Assembly: GCA_044866695.1 (NCBI GenBank)
Contig: JBIOUF010000238.1
Location: 1 to 64,000 of the forward strand
Reading direction: 5' to 3'
DNA length: 64,000 nt
Origin: JBIOUF01 sp044866695
GTDB lineage: Bacteria; Actinomycetota; Actinomycetes; Propionibacteriales; Nocardioidaceae
Shown here: one piece after another, positions 1 to 9,907 of the stretch
How the letters are laid out: every line of letters begins with the position of its first letter
Position numbering within the stretch: position 1 is the first letter of the stretch
The notes under the pieces: model-generated
What the model was told of the DNA's origin: nothing
Databases searched by the model: none
Seen by the model: only the letters and a program-made list of their open reading frames with translations
Made by a program: the position numbers and the translations under genes

Positions 1-32
1 GCGGTGGTCTCGGATGGTGCCGCAGGGCAGCT

Positions 33-72
33 TGGTTTCGAGGCTCGCTTTGCTCGCACCTCAACCAGCGGT
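33..72. repeat. REP-like palindromic repeat, copy 1
   Basis: Imperfect inverted repeat beginning GGTTTCGAGGCTCGC and ending ACCTCAACCAGC. It is the same family as copies near 5.8-6.1, 20.3 and 54.1-54.2 kb. It overlaps the stop codon of the neighbouring minus-strand gene, so it sits at a gene 3' end, as REP elements usually do. Confidence 0.7.
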
Positions 73-435
73 GACCCGGTCGTGCGGCGGCGCAATGGCC
101 TGCCCAGGCGGTCCGTCAGCCTCCCTCCCTCGGCGGGCGGGTCGCCACCGGGTCTCGACGACCCGGCCGGCGGTCACGGTGAGCCGGCCCTCGGGCGACG
201 TCCAGCCCCCGTGCGGCAGGTACTCACCAGGGGCGAGGTCCGGGAACACCGCGGCATGCACGACCTCGGCCCCGACCCGGCGAGGCCGGACGACGTTGTG
301 CAGCGGGTGGTCGGGGACGGGACGGCCGGCCAGCGCGACCTCGACCTCCCGACCGTCGAGGTGCGCGGGCGCGTACACGACCAGGGCCCCTCGGTCGCCG
401 CCGATGTCGACGAGCAGCGCGTCGGTGGCAGTCAT
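61..435 (-). CDS. Conserved hypothetical protein downstream of DUF4331
   Basis: A 124-residue protein with no membrane segment or signal peptide. It begins MTATDALLVDIGGDRGALVV and is rich in short beta-strand-like segments. Its ATG overlaps the TGA of the DUF4331 gene (TGATG), so the two are translationally coupled and probably act together. Similar short proteins accompany DUF4331 genes in other actinobacteria and are sometimes labelled phospholipase; nothing catalytic is visible here. The REP element overlaps its stop codon. Function unknown. Confidence 0.75.
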   Translation of the reverse strand: MTATDALLVDIGGDRGALVVYAPAHLDGREVEVALAGRPVPDHPLHNVVRPRRVGAEVVHAAVFPDLAPGEYLPHGGWTSPEGRLTVTAGRVVETRWRPARRGREADGPPGQAIAPPHDRVTAG

Positions 436-1804
436 CACGAGGCCGCCGGGACGTCGTAGCCGCTGAACGGCAGGCCCAGGTAGGGGAAGGTGTCGAGGAA
501 CGGGATGCCCAGGTCGTCCGGGGTCACCCCGTCGTCGACCGCGGCGGCCGCGGCGTCCGGAGTGTAGCCGGGGTCGACGAGCGGGTACGTCGCGCCGGCC
601 AGGGCCCGCAGCTCGATCGCCACCACGTCGTCGAAGACCCGCCGCCCGTTGGGGAACCCGGCCAGGTCGCCCCCGAGCAGGCCGAAGATGCTCGGCGACG
701 ACGAGGGGGGGACCGCGACGTTGAGCCGCAGCAGGTCCGCCGGCGTCGGGCCGGTGAAGTTCTGGAAGCCCGGGACGAGTCCTCCGGGGATGCCGGTCAG
801 CAGGACGGCCACCAGGTCGGCCCGCGGGGCGTCGAGTGCCGCCAGGTTGGGGAACACGCCGGGGTACAGCGCCGGCAGCAGCGCGGACACCTCCGGACGC
901 TCGACGTACCGGCGGTAGACCTTGTCGCCCACGGGCGCGACGCTGTTCCACTCGTCCTTGCGGCCCATGGGCACGATGACCTCGTTGAACAGCGGGTTGC
1001 CGAGCCGGGAGACCTGCACGTACGGCCCGGTGCTGCGGTCGTCGGAGGGCTCGCGGACCAGCACCTTCTGCCGGCTGGCCGAGGTCCAGATGCCGATGCT
1101 GGCGGCTGGGTCGTCGACCTGGCGCGGCCGGCGCCGGTTGCGGGTGAGGTCGCGGATGGGCACCTGGATCGCGATGGTGTGCACGTTGACCTGTGCGGTG
1201 GAGCTGACCCCCAGCGCCGCGGGTGACGGCAGCAGGTGCAGGTCCTGGAACGGACGCAGGTCGAGCAGGTCGAAGATCGACCCCAGGTCGACGTAGAAGC
1301 ACTCGGCCCTCTGGCCGGCGTACACGCGCTCGCCGGTCGGCAGGGACCGGGTCGCGGCGTCGGCGAGTGCGGCGTAGGTCGGGGTGGACCGGGGACCGAT
1401 GTTGCACGGCGGGCAGGGCACCCGGTCGGCGAGGACGACGGGCTGGTGCCCCTCGACCACCTTGGTGACCGAGTAGAACTGGCGGCGGTTCCAGCTCTTG
1501 CTGTTCAGCGCCTCGATGGGGCCGGTGTTGTACAGGAAGCTGCGCGGGTTGCGCACCCGTGAGGTGAACCGGAACTGGTAGGTGACGTCGGGCTCGGCGT
1601 CGCCGTCGTTGTCGACGTGGATCTCGTAGAGGACGTCGTCGCCGAACTCGTAGAAGTTGGGCCCGCCGGCGGGGCCCTGGAGGGGGATGTAGTTGGCGAT
1701 CAGCGTGACCGTGTCGGGGCGGTCGGGGCTGACGAAGGCGTACACGTCGGTGCTGTCGGCGACCGGTCCTTGGCGATCTCCGGTGCTTCGCGGTGTGACG
1801 ACAT
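435..1804 (-). pseudogene. DUF4331 family protein, frameshifted near its N-terminus
   Basis: About 455 residues when the frames are joined. The start MSSHREAPEIAKD is the typical DUF4331 opening and is read from 1804. After about 13 codons the frame breaks, and the rest (VYAFVSPDRPDTVTLIANYI onward) continues in another frame from about 1760. Adding one G/C around 1764-1768 restores DPVADSTDVYAF, the expected family sequence. The break is therefore a single-base deletion, either real or a sequencing error. DUF4331 proteins are of unknown function and often exported or linked to small Tat proteins, as here. The remaining frame is intact and well conserved in style (NFYEFGDDVLYEIHVDNDGD). Confidence 0.8.
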
Positions 1805-1883
1805 GGCGAGGGTGGCTCCTGTGGCTCGGGCTCGAGGGGCGAGGCGGTGAGAATGCAGCCGGTCGGCGCGCTGCGTGGTGGGC

Positions 1884-2132
1884 TCAGCGCGCCGAGGCGG
1901 CGCGGGCGATGGCGGCGACGAGCGCCCGGTCCTTCCGGGTGACCTCACGGGTGCCGGCGTACACGGTGACCTCGCCACTGGCGGCGTCGCGGACCCGGGC
2001 CACGATCGGCCCGGTTCCGGACGCTGCCGGCGGCAGCGTGTCGTCGCCGGTGTCGATGGTGGTGGCGGCCACCGCCGCGACTCCGGCGGCTCCGGCCGCG
2101 CCCAGGAAGCCGCGCCTGGACAGCTTGCTCAC
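1884..2132 (-). CDS. Small Tat-signal protein
   Basis: An 82-residue protein with a clear twin-arginine signal, SRRGFLGAAGAAGVAAVAAT, at residues 5-24, followed by a short domain of about 55 residues (IVARVRDAASGEVTVYAGTREVT). It lies 80 bp upstream of the DUF4331 gene on the same strand and is probably in the same operon. Proteins of this size beside DUF4331 are common in actinobacteria. The Tat signal says it is exported folded. The function is not known. Confidence 0.75.
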   Translation of the reverse strand: MSKLSRRGFLGAAGAAGVAAVAATTIDTGDDTLPPAASGTGPIVARVRDAASGEVTVYAGTREVTRKDRALVAAIARAASAR

Positions 2133-2285
2133 TGGCCTGCCTCCCGTCCGGACTGGTGCAGGCTCGTCGGCTCGCGCATGAGGGCTCCTTCCGGTCTGGT
2201 GCGATGGAAGGTAGGCCCTCGGGATGGTCGGTTCACAGACCGAAAAGCGCCCGGTCTGCGCTCACTTCGCGCTCGGCGGCCGGGC

Positions 2286-3299
2286 TCAGAAGACCAGGGT
2301 GGTGCCTTCGTCGGCGACCTGCTCGCGGGTGTAGGCGACCCCGTCGACCTTCAGCCCGGCAGCGTCGAGCAGGGTGATGGTCCCGCCTGCGTTGCCGAGC
2401 TGGAGCGGGGCCCGGACCTCCACCCGAAGGGCGTCCCCGGCGGCGAGCTCGGCGTCGGGGAGCCCGAGCCGGTGACCCCCGCGGTCCACGAGGGCCCAGC
2501 CGTCGAGCCGGACCGGTTCCGCGGCGGTGTTGAGCAGCGTCACGGTCTCCGGCTCCGGCGCCGGGCCCCTGGGGTTGACGAGGGCCGCGACGACGCGTAC
2601 GACGCCGTGCGGGTCGCCGGGTCCGGGCGTGGGGCCGGGCTCTCCTGGGAGGGCGTGGCCGGTGGTGTCGTCGGTGTGCCAGGACTGGCTCTGGAATGCG
2701 AGGAACACCGCCACCCACTGCGCGGCGTCGGGGAAGTGGTAGAGCAGCGCGCCGTCCTGCCAGACCCCGTCGTCGTGGGCGAACCTGGCGCCGTTGCCCT
2801 GGTTCATGTGGATGTCGTGCACGCCGTTGCCGGGAGTGAAACCGAACACCTTGTCCGGCTGGCCGGCCTCGGGCCCCCACCGCTCGCCGAACGCGTAGAC
2901 CCGCGCGCCGGGGTCGACCATCGCCCGTGCGGTGTAGTGCCCGATCTTGTCGGCCAGGTCGTTGTCCGGTCCGGGGCTGGTCGCGGGCATGGACCGCATC
3001 GAGGTCCGGTCGAACAGGTTGCCCCGGACGAAGTCCAGCGCCAGGCCGCCTCGCGTGCTGGGCACGGGGCTGAAGCCCTCCGGCACCGCCGCCAGGCCGG
3101 CCAGCACCGGATGGTCGAAGGCCTCGTCGGCAAGGAACAGCAGCTCCGCCGGGGACTGGCTGGACAGCACGTTGACCGCGACCCGGTAGTCGACGCCGGC
3201 GGCGGCCACGTGGATCTGGAAGTGCGGCGTGTCCGAGCCGCCCTCGGCCCGGCTGCCGACCACCCGGCCGGCGAGCACGCCGTAGCTGCGCAGCGACAT
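2286..3299 (-). CDS. DUF2278 (YukJ-like) protein with a lamin-tail-like C-terminus
   Basis: A 337-residue protein. The first about 210 residues fit the DUF2278/YukJ family (SLRSYGVLAGRVVGSRAEG at the start; later DKVFGFTPGNGVHDIHMNQG, with a His-containing motif typical of the family). Residues about 235-337 form a separate beta-rich module (VTLLNTAAEPVRLDGWALVD) resembling lamin-tail domains often appended to these proteins. It lies upstream of the Tat/DUF4331 genes on the same strand, with a 150-bp gap in which no gene is apparent. The biochemical role of the family is unknown. Confidence 0.75.
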   Translation of the reverse strand: MSLRSYGVLAGRVVGSRAEGGSDTPHFQIHVAAAGVDYRVAVNVLSSQSPAELLFLADEAFDHPVLAGLAAVPEGFSPVPSTRGGLALDFVRGNLFDRTSMRSMPATSPGPDNDLADKIGHYTARAMVDPGARVYAFGERWGPEAGQPDKVFGFTPGNGVHDIHMNQGNGARFAHDDGVWQDGALLYHFPDAAQWVAVFLAFQSQSWHTDDTTGHALPGEPGPTPGPGDPHGVVRVVAALVNPRGPAPEPETVTLLNTAAEPVRLDGWALVDRGGHRLGLPDAELAAGDALRVEVRAPLQLGNAGGTITLLDAAGLKVDGVAYTREQVADEGTTLVF

Positions 3300-3406
3300 G
3301 ACCCATCCCTCCTCGGCGCAGAACGTCCCGTGCCCTGTCAGACTCCGGCGACCCGGCGTTGATACGACGGGAATGGCCGGGAAGGGCTTGGGGAGATGAT
3401 GGCCCC

Positions 3407-4867
3407 ATGAGCCAGGACGCGGCCGGTGTCGCCTTTCCCGAGTCCGACGACGGCCGGCGGAGCAGCAGTGCGGTGGGCCGGCGCGTCGTCGCGGACGCCC
3501 TGCGCGAGGTCGACCCGACCGGAGCCCGGCAGGCCGAGCAGGAGACCGCCTGGCGCGCGGGCTACCTCGGCCACTTCCGGCGGCTGCTCGAGGCCGGCCT
3601 GTCGTCGCGCGGGGCAGCGCTGACCATCGCCGGATCGGGGCTGGCCTCGGTGCGCGGACAGATGCGGGTGCTGGACGCAGCCGGCGACGCGTCGCTCGAC
3701 GAGTGGACCCCGACCGGCAACGGGCTCACCACGGTCACCGTGACCGGGGACGGCGAGCCGGCCGACGAGCTGGTCCTGCCGCTCCGCGGCGAACGGCTCC
3801 GCGGGGACGCCCTGCGCCGGCAGCTGGACGGCTGGGTCGAAGCCGGCGTCCTGGAACCCTCTGCCGCACGCGCCGTGCGCGAGGTCGCCGCCAACCCCGG
3901 CTGGCTCCGGCTGGACGGGTGGACCGTCGCCGTCCTGGGCGCCGGCTCGGAGATGGGCCCGCTGCGGGCACTGCTGCGTTGGGGGGCCCGCGTCGCCGCC
4001 GTCGACCTGCCGAGGCCGGCGGTCTGGGAGCGCCTCCTGGCGGCGGCGAAGGAACGCGGGGGCACGATGCTCGTGCCGGCCTCGGTCGCCAGCCGCGACC
4101 CGGGCGGGCGGCACGTCGGCGCGGACCTGCTGACCGAGGCGCCGCGGGTGGCGGACTGGCTGGCCGGGCTGGACGGCCGGCTGGTGCTCGGCAGCTACGT
4201 GTACGCCGACGGCGGGACCCACGTCCGGCTCTCCGTCGCCGTCGATGCCCTGACCACCCGGCTGCAGCGGCACCGCGACGACCTGGCGCTGGCCTTCCTG
4301 GCCACCCCGACCGACGTGTTCGCGGTGCCTCGCGACGCGGTGGAGGAGTCGACCCGGCGCTACCAGCAGCGGTCGGCGACGGCGAAGACCCTCGGCCGCG
4401 CGCTGCGTGCCGCCACGCGGGGCCGGATGGTCAGCCGCGCCTACCCGCCCGACGCCGACCCCGGCATCAACGACGCCCTGGTGCCCCAGCAGGGGCCGAG
4501 CTACACGCTGGCCAAGCGGCTCCAGCGGTGGCGGGCCGCCGTCGCCCGCGACCAGGGCCTCACCGTGTCGCTCAACGTCGCGCCCTCCACCAGGACCCGC
4601 TCGGTGGTCAAGAACCGCGCGCTGGCCGCGGCGTACGCGGGGGCGCACCACTTCGGCCTGGAGATCTTCGAGCCGGCCACGTCCAACGTGCTCATGGCTG
4701 CGCTGCTGGTGCACGACCTGCACACCGGCGGTGGCCCGAAGCACGACCATCCGTGGCAGGACGAGGCCTACGCCGCCGTCCACGGCGGCCTCTGGCGGGC
4801 GGCGTACGCGCCGCGCAGCGTGCTGGGTCTCGCTGCCCTGCTCGGCTACGGCAGTGCGCGAGGTTGA
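3407..4867 (+). CDS. Conserved actinobacterial protein with a Rossmann-like segment
   Basis: A 486-residue protein starting at the ATG of MSQDAAGVAFPESDDG; an upstream GTG would add 16 residues without a better ribosome site. The middle (residues about 185-225: WTVAVLGAGSEMGPLRALL, then a run ending VAAVDLPRP) looks like an NAD(P)-binding Rossmann fold with a GxGxxMGP loop. No signal peptide; one modest hydrophobic stretch near the C-terminus (SVLGLAALLGY). Long-standing conserved hypothetical in mycobacteria and relatives. It reads divergently from the DUF2278 group; its substrate is not evident. Confidence 0.7.
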   Translation: MSQDAAGVAFPESDDGRRSSSAVGRRVVADALREVDPTGARQAEQETAWRAGYLGHFRRLLEAGLSSRGAALTIAGSGLASVRGQMRVLDAAGDASLDEWTPTGNGLTTVTVTGDGEPADELVLPLRGERLRGDALRRQLDGWVEAGVLEPSAARAVREVAANPGWLRLDGWTVAVLGAGSEMGPLRALLRWGARVAAVDLPRPAVWERLLAAAKERGGTMLVPASVASRDPGGRHVGADLLTEAPRVADWLAGLDGRLVLGSYVYADGGTHVRLSVAVDALTTRLQRHRDDLALAFLATPTDVFAVPRDAVEESTRRYQQRSATAKTLGRALRAATRGRMVSRAYPPDADPGINDALVPQQGPSYTLAKRLQRWRAAVARDQGLTVSLNVAPSTRTRSVVKNRALAAAYAGAHHFGLEIFEPATSNVLMAALLVHDLHTGGGPKHDHPWQDEAYAAVHGGLWRAAYAPRSVLGLAALLGYGSARG

Positions 4868-4956
4868 CCGGCGGGCCGGGCCGGCCGGGGAGGACCGGTC
4901 GTCGGCGGGCGAACCCGCTCCCGACCAGCCCGGCGCCTGCACGTGGATCCAGCGTC

Positions 4957-5730
4957 TCAGCCGCGAAACGGCGCGAGCCTGATCGTCAGGTCACTGAGCG
5001 CGAAGCGGTGCAGGTACCACGCTCGACCATGCGGGACCTGGCTGGCCTCGGCTCGAAGCAGCCCGGCGAACTCCCGCTTGAAGCCGACCCGGGGGTGGTC
5101 CTGGACGACCGACCTGCGGACCGCGTCGGGAAGCCGACTGCTACGCAGCCCGAACACGTCGACCGCCGCGCCCGCGGAGAGCAGGAAGGCCTCCGGGCCG
5201 GACTCGACACCGACGCCTGGCGTGTGGTGCAGGGCGATGGCGTTCGTCACCAGCTCGCGGCGTGCCACCGGCACCTCGTGGCGGTCGGCGAAGTCGCGCG
5301 CCAGTGCCGCGCTGCGGACCGTGAAGTCGACATCCGGGACCTGGCTCGGCAGGCCGGTGTCGTGGAACATCGCGGCCACGAACAGCAGCTCGCGGTCGAA
5401 CCCGATGTGGTCCAGCGCTGCGATCGCCGCACCCCAGGCGTACGCGCGGCGTGAGTGGTTGAGCAGCGACGGTGTCAGGAGCTGCTGGGCGGCATCGTCC
5501 GCCCCTCGTGCCAGAAGGGAGTCGGGCGGGACCAGCGCCGCCTGGTCGACCGAGCGCCGGCGCCCGGAATGGGTTCGGGTCGCCATGGCGAGACTGCCCA
5601 GGATGATGTCGCGATGGCCGCGCAGCAGCGGCCGGGCGAGCGAGAGGCGGTCGCGGACCGTCAGCACACCACCGGTGCGCTCGGTCCAGCCGATCGATCC
5701 GAGCGGGGCGTCTGGTTCCTGCCGGGTCAC
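4957..5730 (-). CDS. HD-domain protein
   Basis: A 257-residue protein. The HD metal-binding signature is seen as LLFVAAMFHDTGL, with an upstream His (NHSRRAYAWG) and later NAIALHHTPGVG, matching HD-superfamily phosphohydrolases of the cyanamide-hydratase-like type. The reading frame continues far upstream into repeat sequence, so the GTG at 5730 (VTRQEPDAPLG) is taken as the start; an internal ATG at about 5586 is also possible. Substrate unknown. It converges on the gene ending at 4867. Confidence 0.7.
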   Translation of the reverse strand: MTRQEPDAPLGSIGWTERTGGVLTVRDRLSLARPLLRGHRDIILGSLAMATRTHSGRRRSVDQAALVPPDSLLARGADDAAQQLLTPSLLNHSRRAYAWGAAIAALDHIGFDRELLFVAAMFHDTGLPSQVPDVDFTVRSAALARDFADRHEVPVARRELVTNAIALHHTPGVGVESGPEAFLLSAGAAVDVFGLRSSRLPDAVRRSVVQDHPRVGFKREFAGLLRAEASQVPHGRAWYLHRFALSDLTIRLAPFRG

Positions 5731-5771
5731 TGGCCCATCCTCCGCCCGGTCCACCCGGACCGGGGGGGATC

Positions 5772-6088
5772 GGTGGTTGAGGAGCGAGCTTGCGAGCGTC
5801 TCGAAACCACCGGACCCCGGGCTCGGACTCTGCCACGGTGCCACTGGTTGGCTTCGTGTCCGCTGACAAGCGAGCCCGTCTCGAAGCCACCGGACTTGGG
5901 GCTGGGACTCTTTCGCTGGTTTCGAGACGCCTCCGCTGGCGCTCCGGCTCCTCAACCAGCGGTGTACCGGTGGTTGAGGAGCGAGCTTGCGAACGTCTCG
6001 AAACCACCGGACCGCGGGCAGGGTCTGTGCCGGGGTGCCGCTGGTTTCGAGGCCCCTCCGCTGGCGCTCCGGCTCCTCAACCAGCGGG
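5772..6088. repeat. Cluster of four REP-like palindromic repeats
   Basis: Four REP units lie in alternating orientation: GGTGGTTGAGGAGCGAGC...CTCGAAACCACC at 5772-5812 and again about 5969-6010, and the reverse form GGTTTCGAG...CTCCTCAACCAGC about 5918-5963 and 6041-6086. Each can fold into a hairpin. They fill the 400-bp gap between the HD-domain gene and the helicase gene, and no gene was found there. Confidence 0.8.
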
Positions 6089-6130
6089 TGGGGGTCGGTG
6101 GTGGGGAGGGTAGGCCGGGAGAATGGGGCG

Positions 6131-8644
6131 GTGACCCTCCTGGACCGGCTGCCGCCACGCGAGCAGGCGGACCCGGACGCGCTCTTCGAGGCGTTCGAGG
6201 AGTGGGCCGCGGAGCAGGGCCTTCGCCTCTACCCGGCCCAGCAGGAGGGGCTGCTGGAGATCGTCACCGGCGCGAACCTGATCCTCTCGACGCCGACCGG
6301 CACGGGGAAGAGCCTGGTCGCGGCCGGGGCGCACTTCGCCGCGCTCGCGCAGGGTAGGCGGTCCTACTACAGCGCCCCGATCAAGGCGCTGGTGTCGGAG
6401 AAGTTCTTCGCGCTGGTGGAGCTGTTCGGCGCCCGGAACGTCGGCATGCTGACCGGCGACGCGGCGGTCAACCCCCAGGCGCCCGTCGTGTGCTGCACCG
6501 CGGAGGTGCTGGCCAACATCGCGCTGCGCGAGGGGAACCGGGCCGACGCCGGCCTGGTGGTGATGGACGAGTTCCACTTCTACTCCGAGCCGGACCGCGG
6601 CTGGGCCTGGCAGGTGCCGCTGCTGGAGCTGCCGCAGGCCCAGTTCGTGCTGATGTCCGCGACGCTCGGCGACGTCAGCCGCTTCGAGGCCGACCTCACG
6701 CGGCGCACCGGCCGCGACACCGCGGTCGTCACGTCGGTCGACCGCCCCGTCCCGCTGACCTTCGAGTGGGCGCTCACCCCGCTGCACGAGACGCTGGAAC
6801 GGCTGCTGGCCAAGGACCTGGCGCCGGTCTACGTCGTCCACTTCACCCAGGCGGCCGCTTTGGAGAGGGCGCAGGCGCTGACCAGCGTCACCGTGTGCAC
6901 GCGGCAGGAGCGGGACCGGATCGCCGAGGTGGTCGGCGGGTTCCGGTTCGGCGTCGGGTTCGGGCGGACCCTCGCCCGGCTGGTGCGGCACGGGATCGGC
7001 GTGCACCACGCCGGCATGCTGCCCAAGTACCGCCGGCTGGTGGAGCAGCTCGCGCAGACCGGGCTGCTCAAGGTGGTGTGCGGCACCGACACGCTCGGCG
7101 TGGGCATCAACGTGCCGATCCGCACCGTGCTGTTCACCGGGCTGACCAAGTACGACGGGCGCCGGCAGCGGCTGCTCAAGGCCAGGGAGTTCCACCAGAT
7201 CGCCGGCCGCGCCGGCCGTGCCGGCTTCGACACCGCAGGCACCGTCGTCGTCCAGGCCCCCGACCACGTCATCGAGAACGACCGCGCCGTGGCGAAGGCC
7301 GGCGAGGACCCCAAGAAGCTGCGGAAGGTGCAGCGCCGGAAGCCACCCGACGGTACGCCGATGTGGACGCAGGCGACGTTCGAGCGGCTGGTCGCGGCGG
7401 AGCCGGAGCCTCTGGTCTCACGGATGCGGGTCAGCCACGCCATGCTCCTCAACGTGATCGCCCGCGAAGGGGACCCGTTCGAGGCGATGCGCCGGCTGCT
7501 GCGCGACAACCACGAGGAGACGCCGCAGCAGGTGCGGCTGGTGCGCCGGGCCGTCGCGCAGTACCGCGCGCTGCTCGCCGCGGGCGTCGTGGAGCGGGTC
7601 GACCCGCCGGAGGCCGACGGACGCACCGTCCGGCTGGTCGAGGACCTGCAGCTGGGGTTCGCGCTCAACCAGCCACTGTCGACGTACGCGCTGGCCACCT
7701 TCGACACCCTCGACCCGGCGTCGCCGACCTACGCCCTCGACCTGGTCTCCGTCGTCGAGGCCACCCTGGACGACCCCCGACCGGTGCTCGCGGCCCAGGA
7801 GTACAAGGCCCGCGGTGAGGCCGTCGCGGAGATGAAGGCCGACGGCATGGACTACGAGGAGCGGATGGAGCTGCTCGAGGAGGTCACCTGGCCCAAGCCG
7901 TTGGAAGACCTGCTCGAGCACACCTACGAGGTGTACCGCCGCAGCCACCCCTGGGTGGCCGAGTCGCCGCTGTCACCGAAGTCGGTGGTGCGGGACATGT
8001 TCGAACGTGCCATGACCTTCGCCGAGTACGTCGCGTTCTACGGGCTCACCCGGTCCGAGGGGCTGCTGCTGCGGTACCTCGGCGACGCCTACCGCACGCT
8101 GCGGCAGACCGTCCCCGACAGCATGCGGAGCCCCGCGCTGGACGACCTGGTCGAGTGGCTCGGCGCCATGGTCCGGCAGACCGACTCCAGCCTGCTGGAC
8201 GAGTGGGAGCAGCTGACCGACCCGGACCGGTGGCCGACCCACGCGGACGAGGTCCGTCCGCCGGAGCCCGAGCGGCTGAGCGGCAACGAGCGGGCGCTCA
8301 CCGTGATGGTCCGCAACGCGATGTTCCGCCGGGTCGAGCTGGCCGCCCTCGGCAAGGTGGAGGAGCTGGCCGCGATGTCGGGCCCGACGATGTCGGCCGA
8401 CGACTGGCGCATGACACTGGCGGCCTACCACGACCAGCACGACCGGATCGACATCGGCCCGGACGCGCGTGGCCCGCACATGCTGGTCGTCGACAGGTCC
8501 CCGACGCGCTGGCACGTCCAGCAGATCCTCGGTGACCCCGAGGGCCATCACGACTGGCGGATCCTCGCCGAGGTCGACCTGGCCGCCTCCGACGAGGAGG
8601 AGGCGCTGGTGCTGGAGGTGACCGGCTTGCGCGAGATCCGGTAG
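6131..8644 (+). CDS. Ski2-like DEAD/DEAH-box RNA helicase
   Basis: An 837-residue protein from the GTG at 6131. Helicase motifs are in order: Q-like YPAQQEGLLEIV, motif I STPTGTGKS (about residue 57), motif Ia YSAPIKALVSEKFF, motif II VMDEFHFYSEP (a DEFH box), motif III LMSATLGD, then GIGVHHAGMLPKYRRLVEQL and motif VI HQIAGRAGRAGFD. The C-terminal half (about 350 residues) matches the long extension of actinobacterial DUF3516-type helicases. Likely acts on structured RNA. No partner genes are adjacent; its last 97 bp overlap the convergent gene 8548-9897. Confidence 0.9.
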   Translation: MTLLDRLPPREQADPDALFEAFEEWAAEQGLRLYPAQQEGLLEIVTGANLILSTPTGTGKSLVAAGAHFAALAQGRRSYYSAPIKALVSEKFFALVELFGARNVGMLTGDAAVNPQAPVVCCTAEVLANIALREGNRADAGLVVMDEFHFYSEPDRGWAWQVPLLELPQAQFVLMSATLGDVSRFEADLTRRTGRDTAVVTSVDRPVPLTFEWALTPLHETLERLLAKDLAPVYVVHFTQAAALERAQALTSVTVCTRQERDRIAEVVGGFRFGVGFGRTLARLVRHGIGVHHAGMLPKYRRLVEQLAQTGLLKVVCGTDTLGVGINVPIRTVLFTGLTKYDGRRQRLLKAREFHQIAGRAGRAGFDTAGTVVVQAPDHVIENDRAVAKAGEDPKKLRKVQRRKPPDGTPMWTQATFERLVAAEPEPLVSRMRVSHAMLLNVIAREGDPFEAMRRLLRDNHEETPQQVRLVRRAVAQYRALLAAGVVERVDPPEADGRTVRLVEDLQLGFALNQPLSTYALATFDTLDPASPTYALDLVSVVEATLDDPRPVLAAQEYKARGEAVAEMKADGMDYEERMELLEEVTWPKPLEDLLEHTYEVYRRSHPWVAESPLSPKSVVRDMFERAMTFAEYVAFYGLTRSEGLLLRYLGDAYRTLRQTVPDSMRSPALDDLVEWLGAMVRQTDSSLLDEWEQLTDPDRWPTHADEVRPPEPERLSGNERALTVMVRNAMFRRVELAALGKVEELAAMSGPTMSADDWRMTLAAYHDQHDRIDIGPDARGPHMLVVDRSPTRWHVQQILGDPEGHHDWRILAEVDLAASDEEEALVLEVTGLREIR

Positions 8645-9897
8645 TGGAGGGTCAGGAACGGGAACCCGAAGACCCAGAACGCGTGCTCGGCGCGGAGCGC
8701 TCCGCCCTCGACGAAGACGTCGAGCTGCTCGGAGAAGCCGTGCACGGCCAGGGCGGTGAGCTCGTCTGCAGCCGTGTCGACGTAGGTCAGGTAGTGCCCT
8801 GCCTGGCTGTCGTGGACGCGGCTGGTCAGCGTCAGGCCGCCGTCGGGGCGGGACCGCGGGAGCAGCGTGGCGGTGAAGCTGCCCTCCGGGACGGGGAAGC
8901 CGACGCTGACATAGCCGCAGCCCTCGTGGGTGTAGGTGGTGTAGATGCCCAGCAGGATCGGCTCGTCGTCGTCGGCGAACGACCGGACCCACCCGCGCAC
9001 CGACACGGCTCCGTCCACCCCGGTGATCGTGTCGATGCGGCTGCCGATCCCGCGCTGCGCCTCGCGCTGGTTCATCGGCATGCTGGCCTGTCCCAGCGGA
9101 CGCGCGACCAGCGTCCGGTACAGCAGGTAGCCGGGCCGCACCCACAGCCGCCACCGCGGGACGATGTCGAGCGCGAAACGGGTGGTGCGCTCGTAGAACT
9201 CGCGGACCAGCGGGTCGACGTGCGCCGGGTCCAGCCGCGGTCCGGCGAGCGCGTCGAGCGACGCCACGATCCCGGTCTCCGGGGCATCGGCCGTGTACTG
9301 GGCGCCGAGCTCCTCGGCGAGCTCTCGGACGTAGGAGGTGCCGACGTACCTCGACCGCGCCGGCCGGGGCACCACGAACGGCAGGGAGGCTGCGCTGACC
9401 CGCTCGGCGAGCAGGCTGATCTGCGCGTCGCGGAAGACCAGCGCGGACAGGGTGCGGTAGGCCAGGACGGTGCCGCTCGCGACCGCGGCTGCGGGGACCT
9501 GCCGGGGCGTCAGGGCCCCTCCGACGGCGGCACCCACGACCGGGCCCATCGCCACCTTCTGGGGCCGCAGCCCCATCGCCCCGACCACGGTGCCGGTGAC
9601 CGTGCCGACCGCGAGCGGGCCGGCCCCCGTCAGCCGCTCCGAGGCCCAGCCGAGCGGCGCGGCCAGCGCGGCGCTCACCGCGATGCGCTGCCACAGCGCG
9701 GGGATCTCGCCCTCCTTCTGGCGGGTCCGGGCCACCGCCTCCGACGCGCCCAGCGCGGTCGCGCCGACCAGCGCGGCGGCGGCCGTCGTCCTGGCCCCGC
9801 GGTGCGCCGCGAGCGCCGCTCCGGCGACCCCGCCGACCGCTGCCGCGAAGCCGACCGAGGAGGTCCTCGACGAGCCGGGGGAGGCGCTGGTGGCCAC
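8548..9897 (-). CDS. Conserved hypothetical protein, glycine/alanine-rich membrane N-terminus
   Basis: About 449 residues from the GTG at 9897. The first about 170 residues contain several Gly/Ala-rich hydrophobic stretches (VGFAAAVGGVAGAALAAHRG, VGTVTGTVVGAMG, VVGAAVGGAL), probably membrane helices. The rest is soluble, with a conserved-looking segment around PGYLLYRTLVARPLGQASMP and GIYTTYTHEGCGYVSVGFPV. No known domain was recognised. The last 30 residues become Ser/Arg-rich where the frame runs into the convergent helicase gene, so the true stop may be a late addition. Confidence 0.55.
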   Translation of the reverse strand: MATSASPGSSRTSSVGFAAAVGGVAGAALAAHRGARTTAAAALVGATALGASEAVARTRQKEGEIPALWQRIAVSAALAAPLGWASERLTGAGPLAVGTVTGTVVGAMGLRPQKVAMGPVVGAAVGGALTPRQVPAAAVASGTVLAYRTLSALVFRDAQISLLAERVSAASLPFVVPRPARSRYVGTSYVRELAEELGAQYTADAPETGIVASLDALAGPRLDPAHVDPLVREFYERTTRFALDIVPRWRLWVRPGYLLYRTLVARPLGQASMPMNQREAQRGIGSRIDTITGVDGAVSVRGWVRSFADDDEPILLGIYTTYTHEGCGYVSVGFPVPEGSFTATLLPRSRPDGGLTLTSRVHDSQAGHYLTYVDTAADELTALAVHGFSEQLDVFVEGGALRAEHAFWVFGFPFLTLHYRISRKPVTSSTSASSSSEAARSTSARIRQS

Positions 9898-9907
9898 GGT
9901 CGTGGCC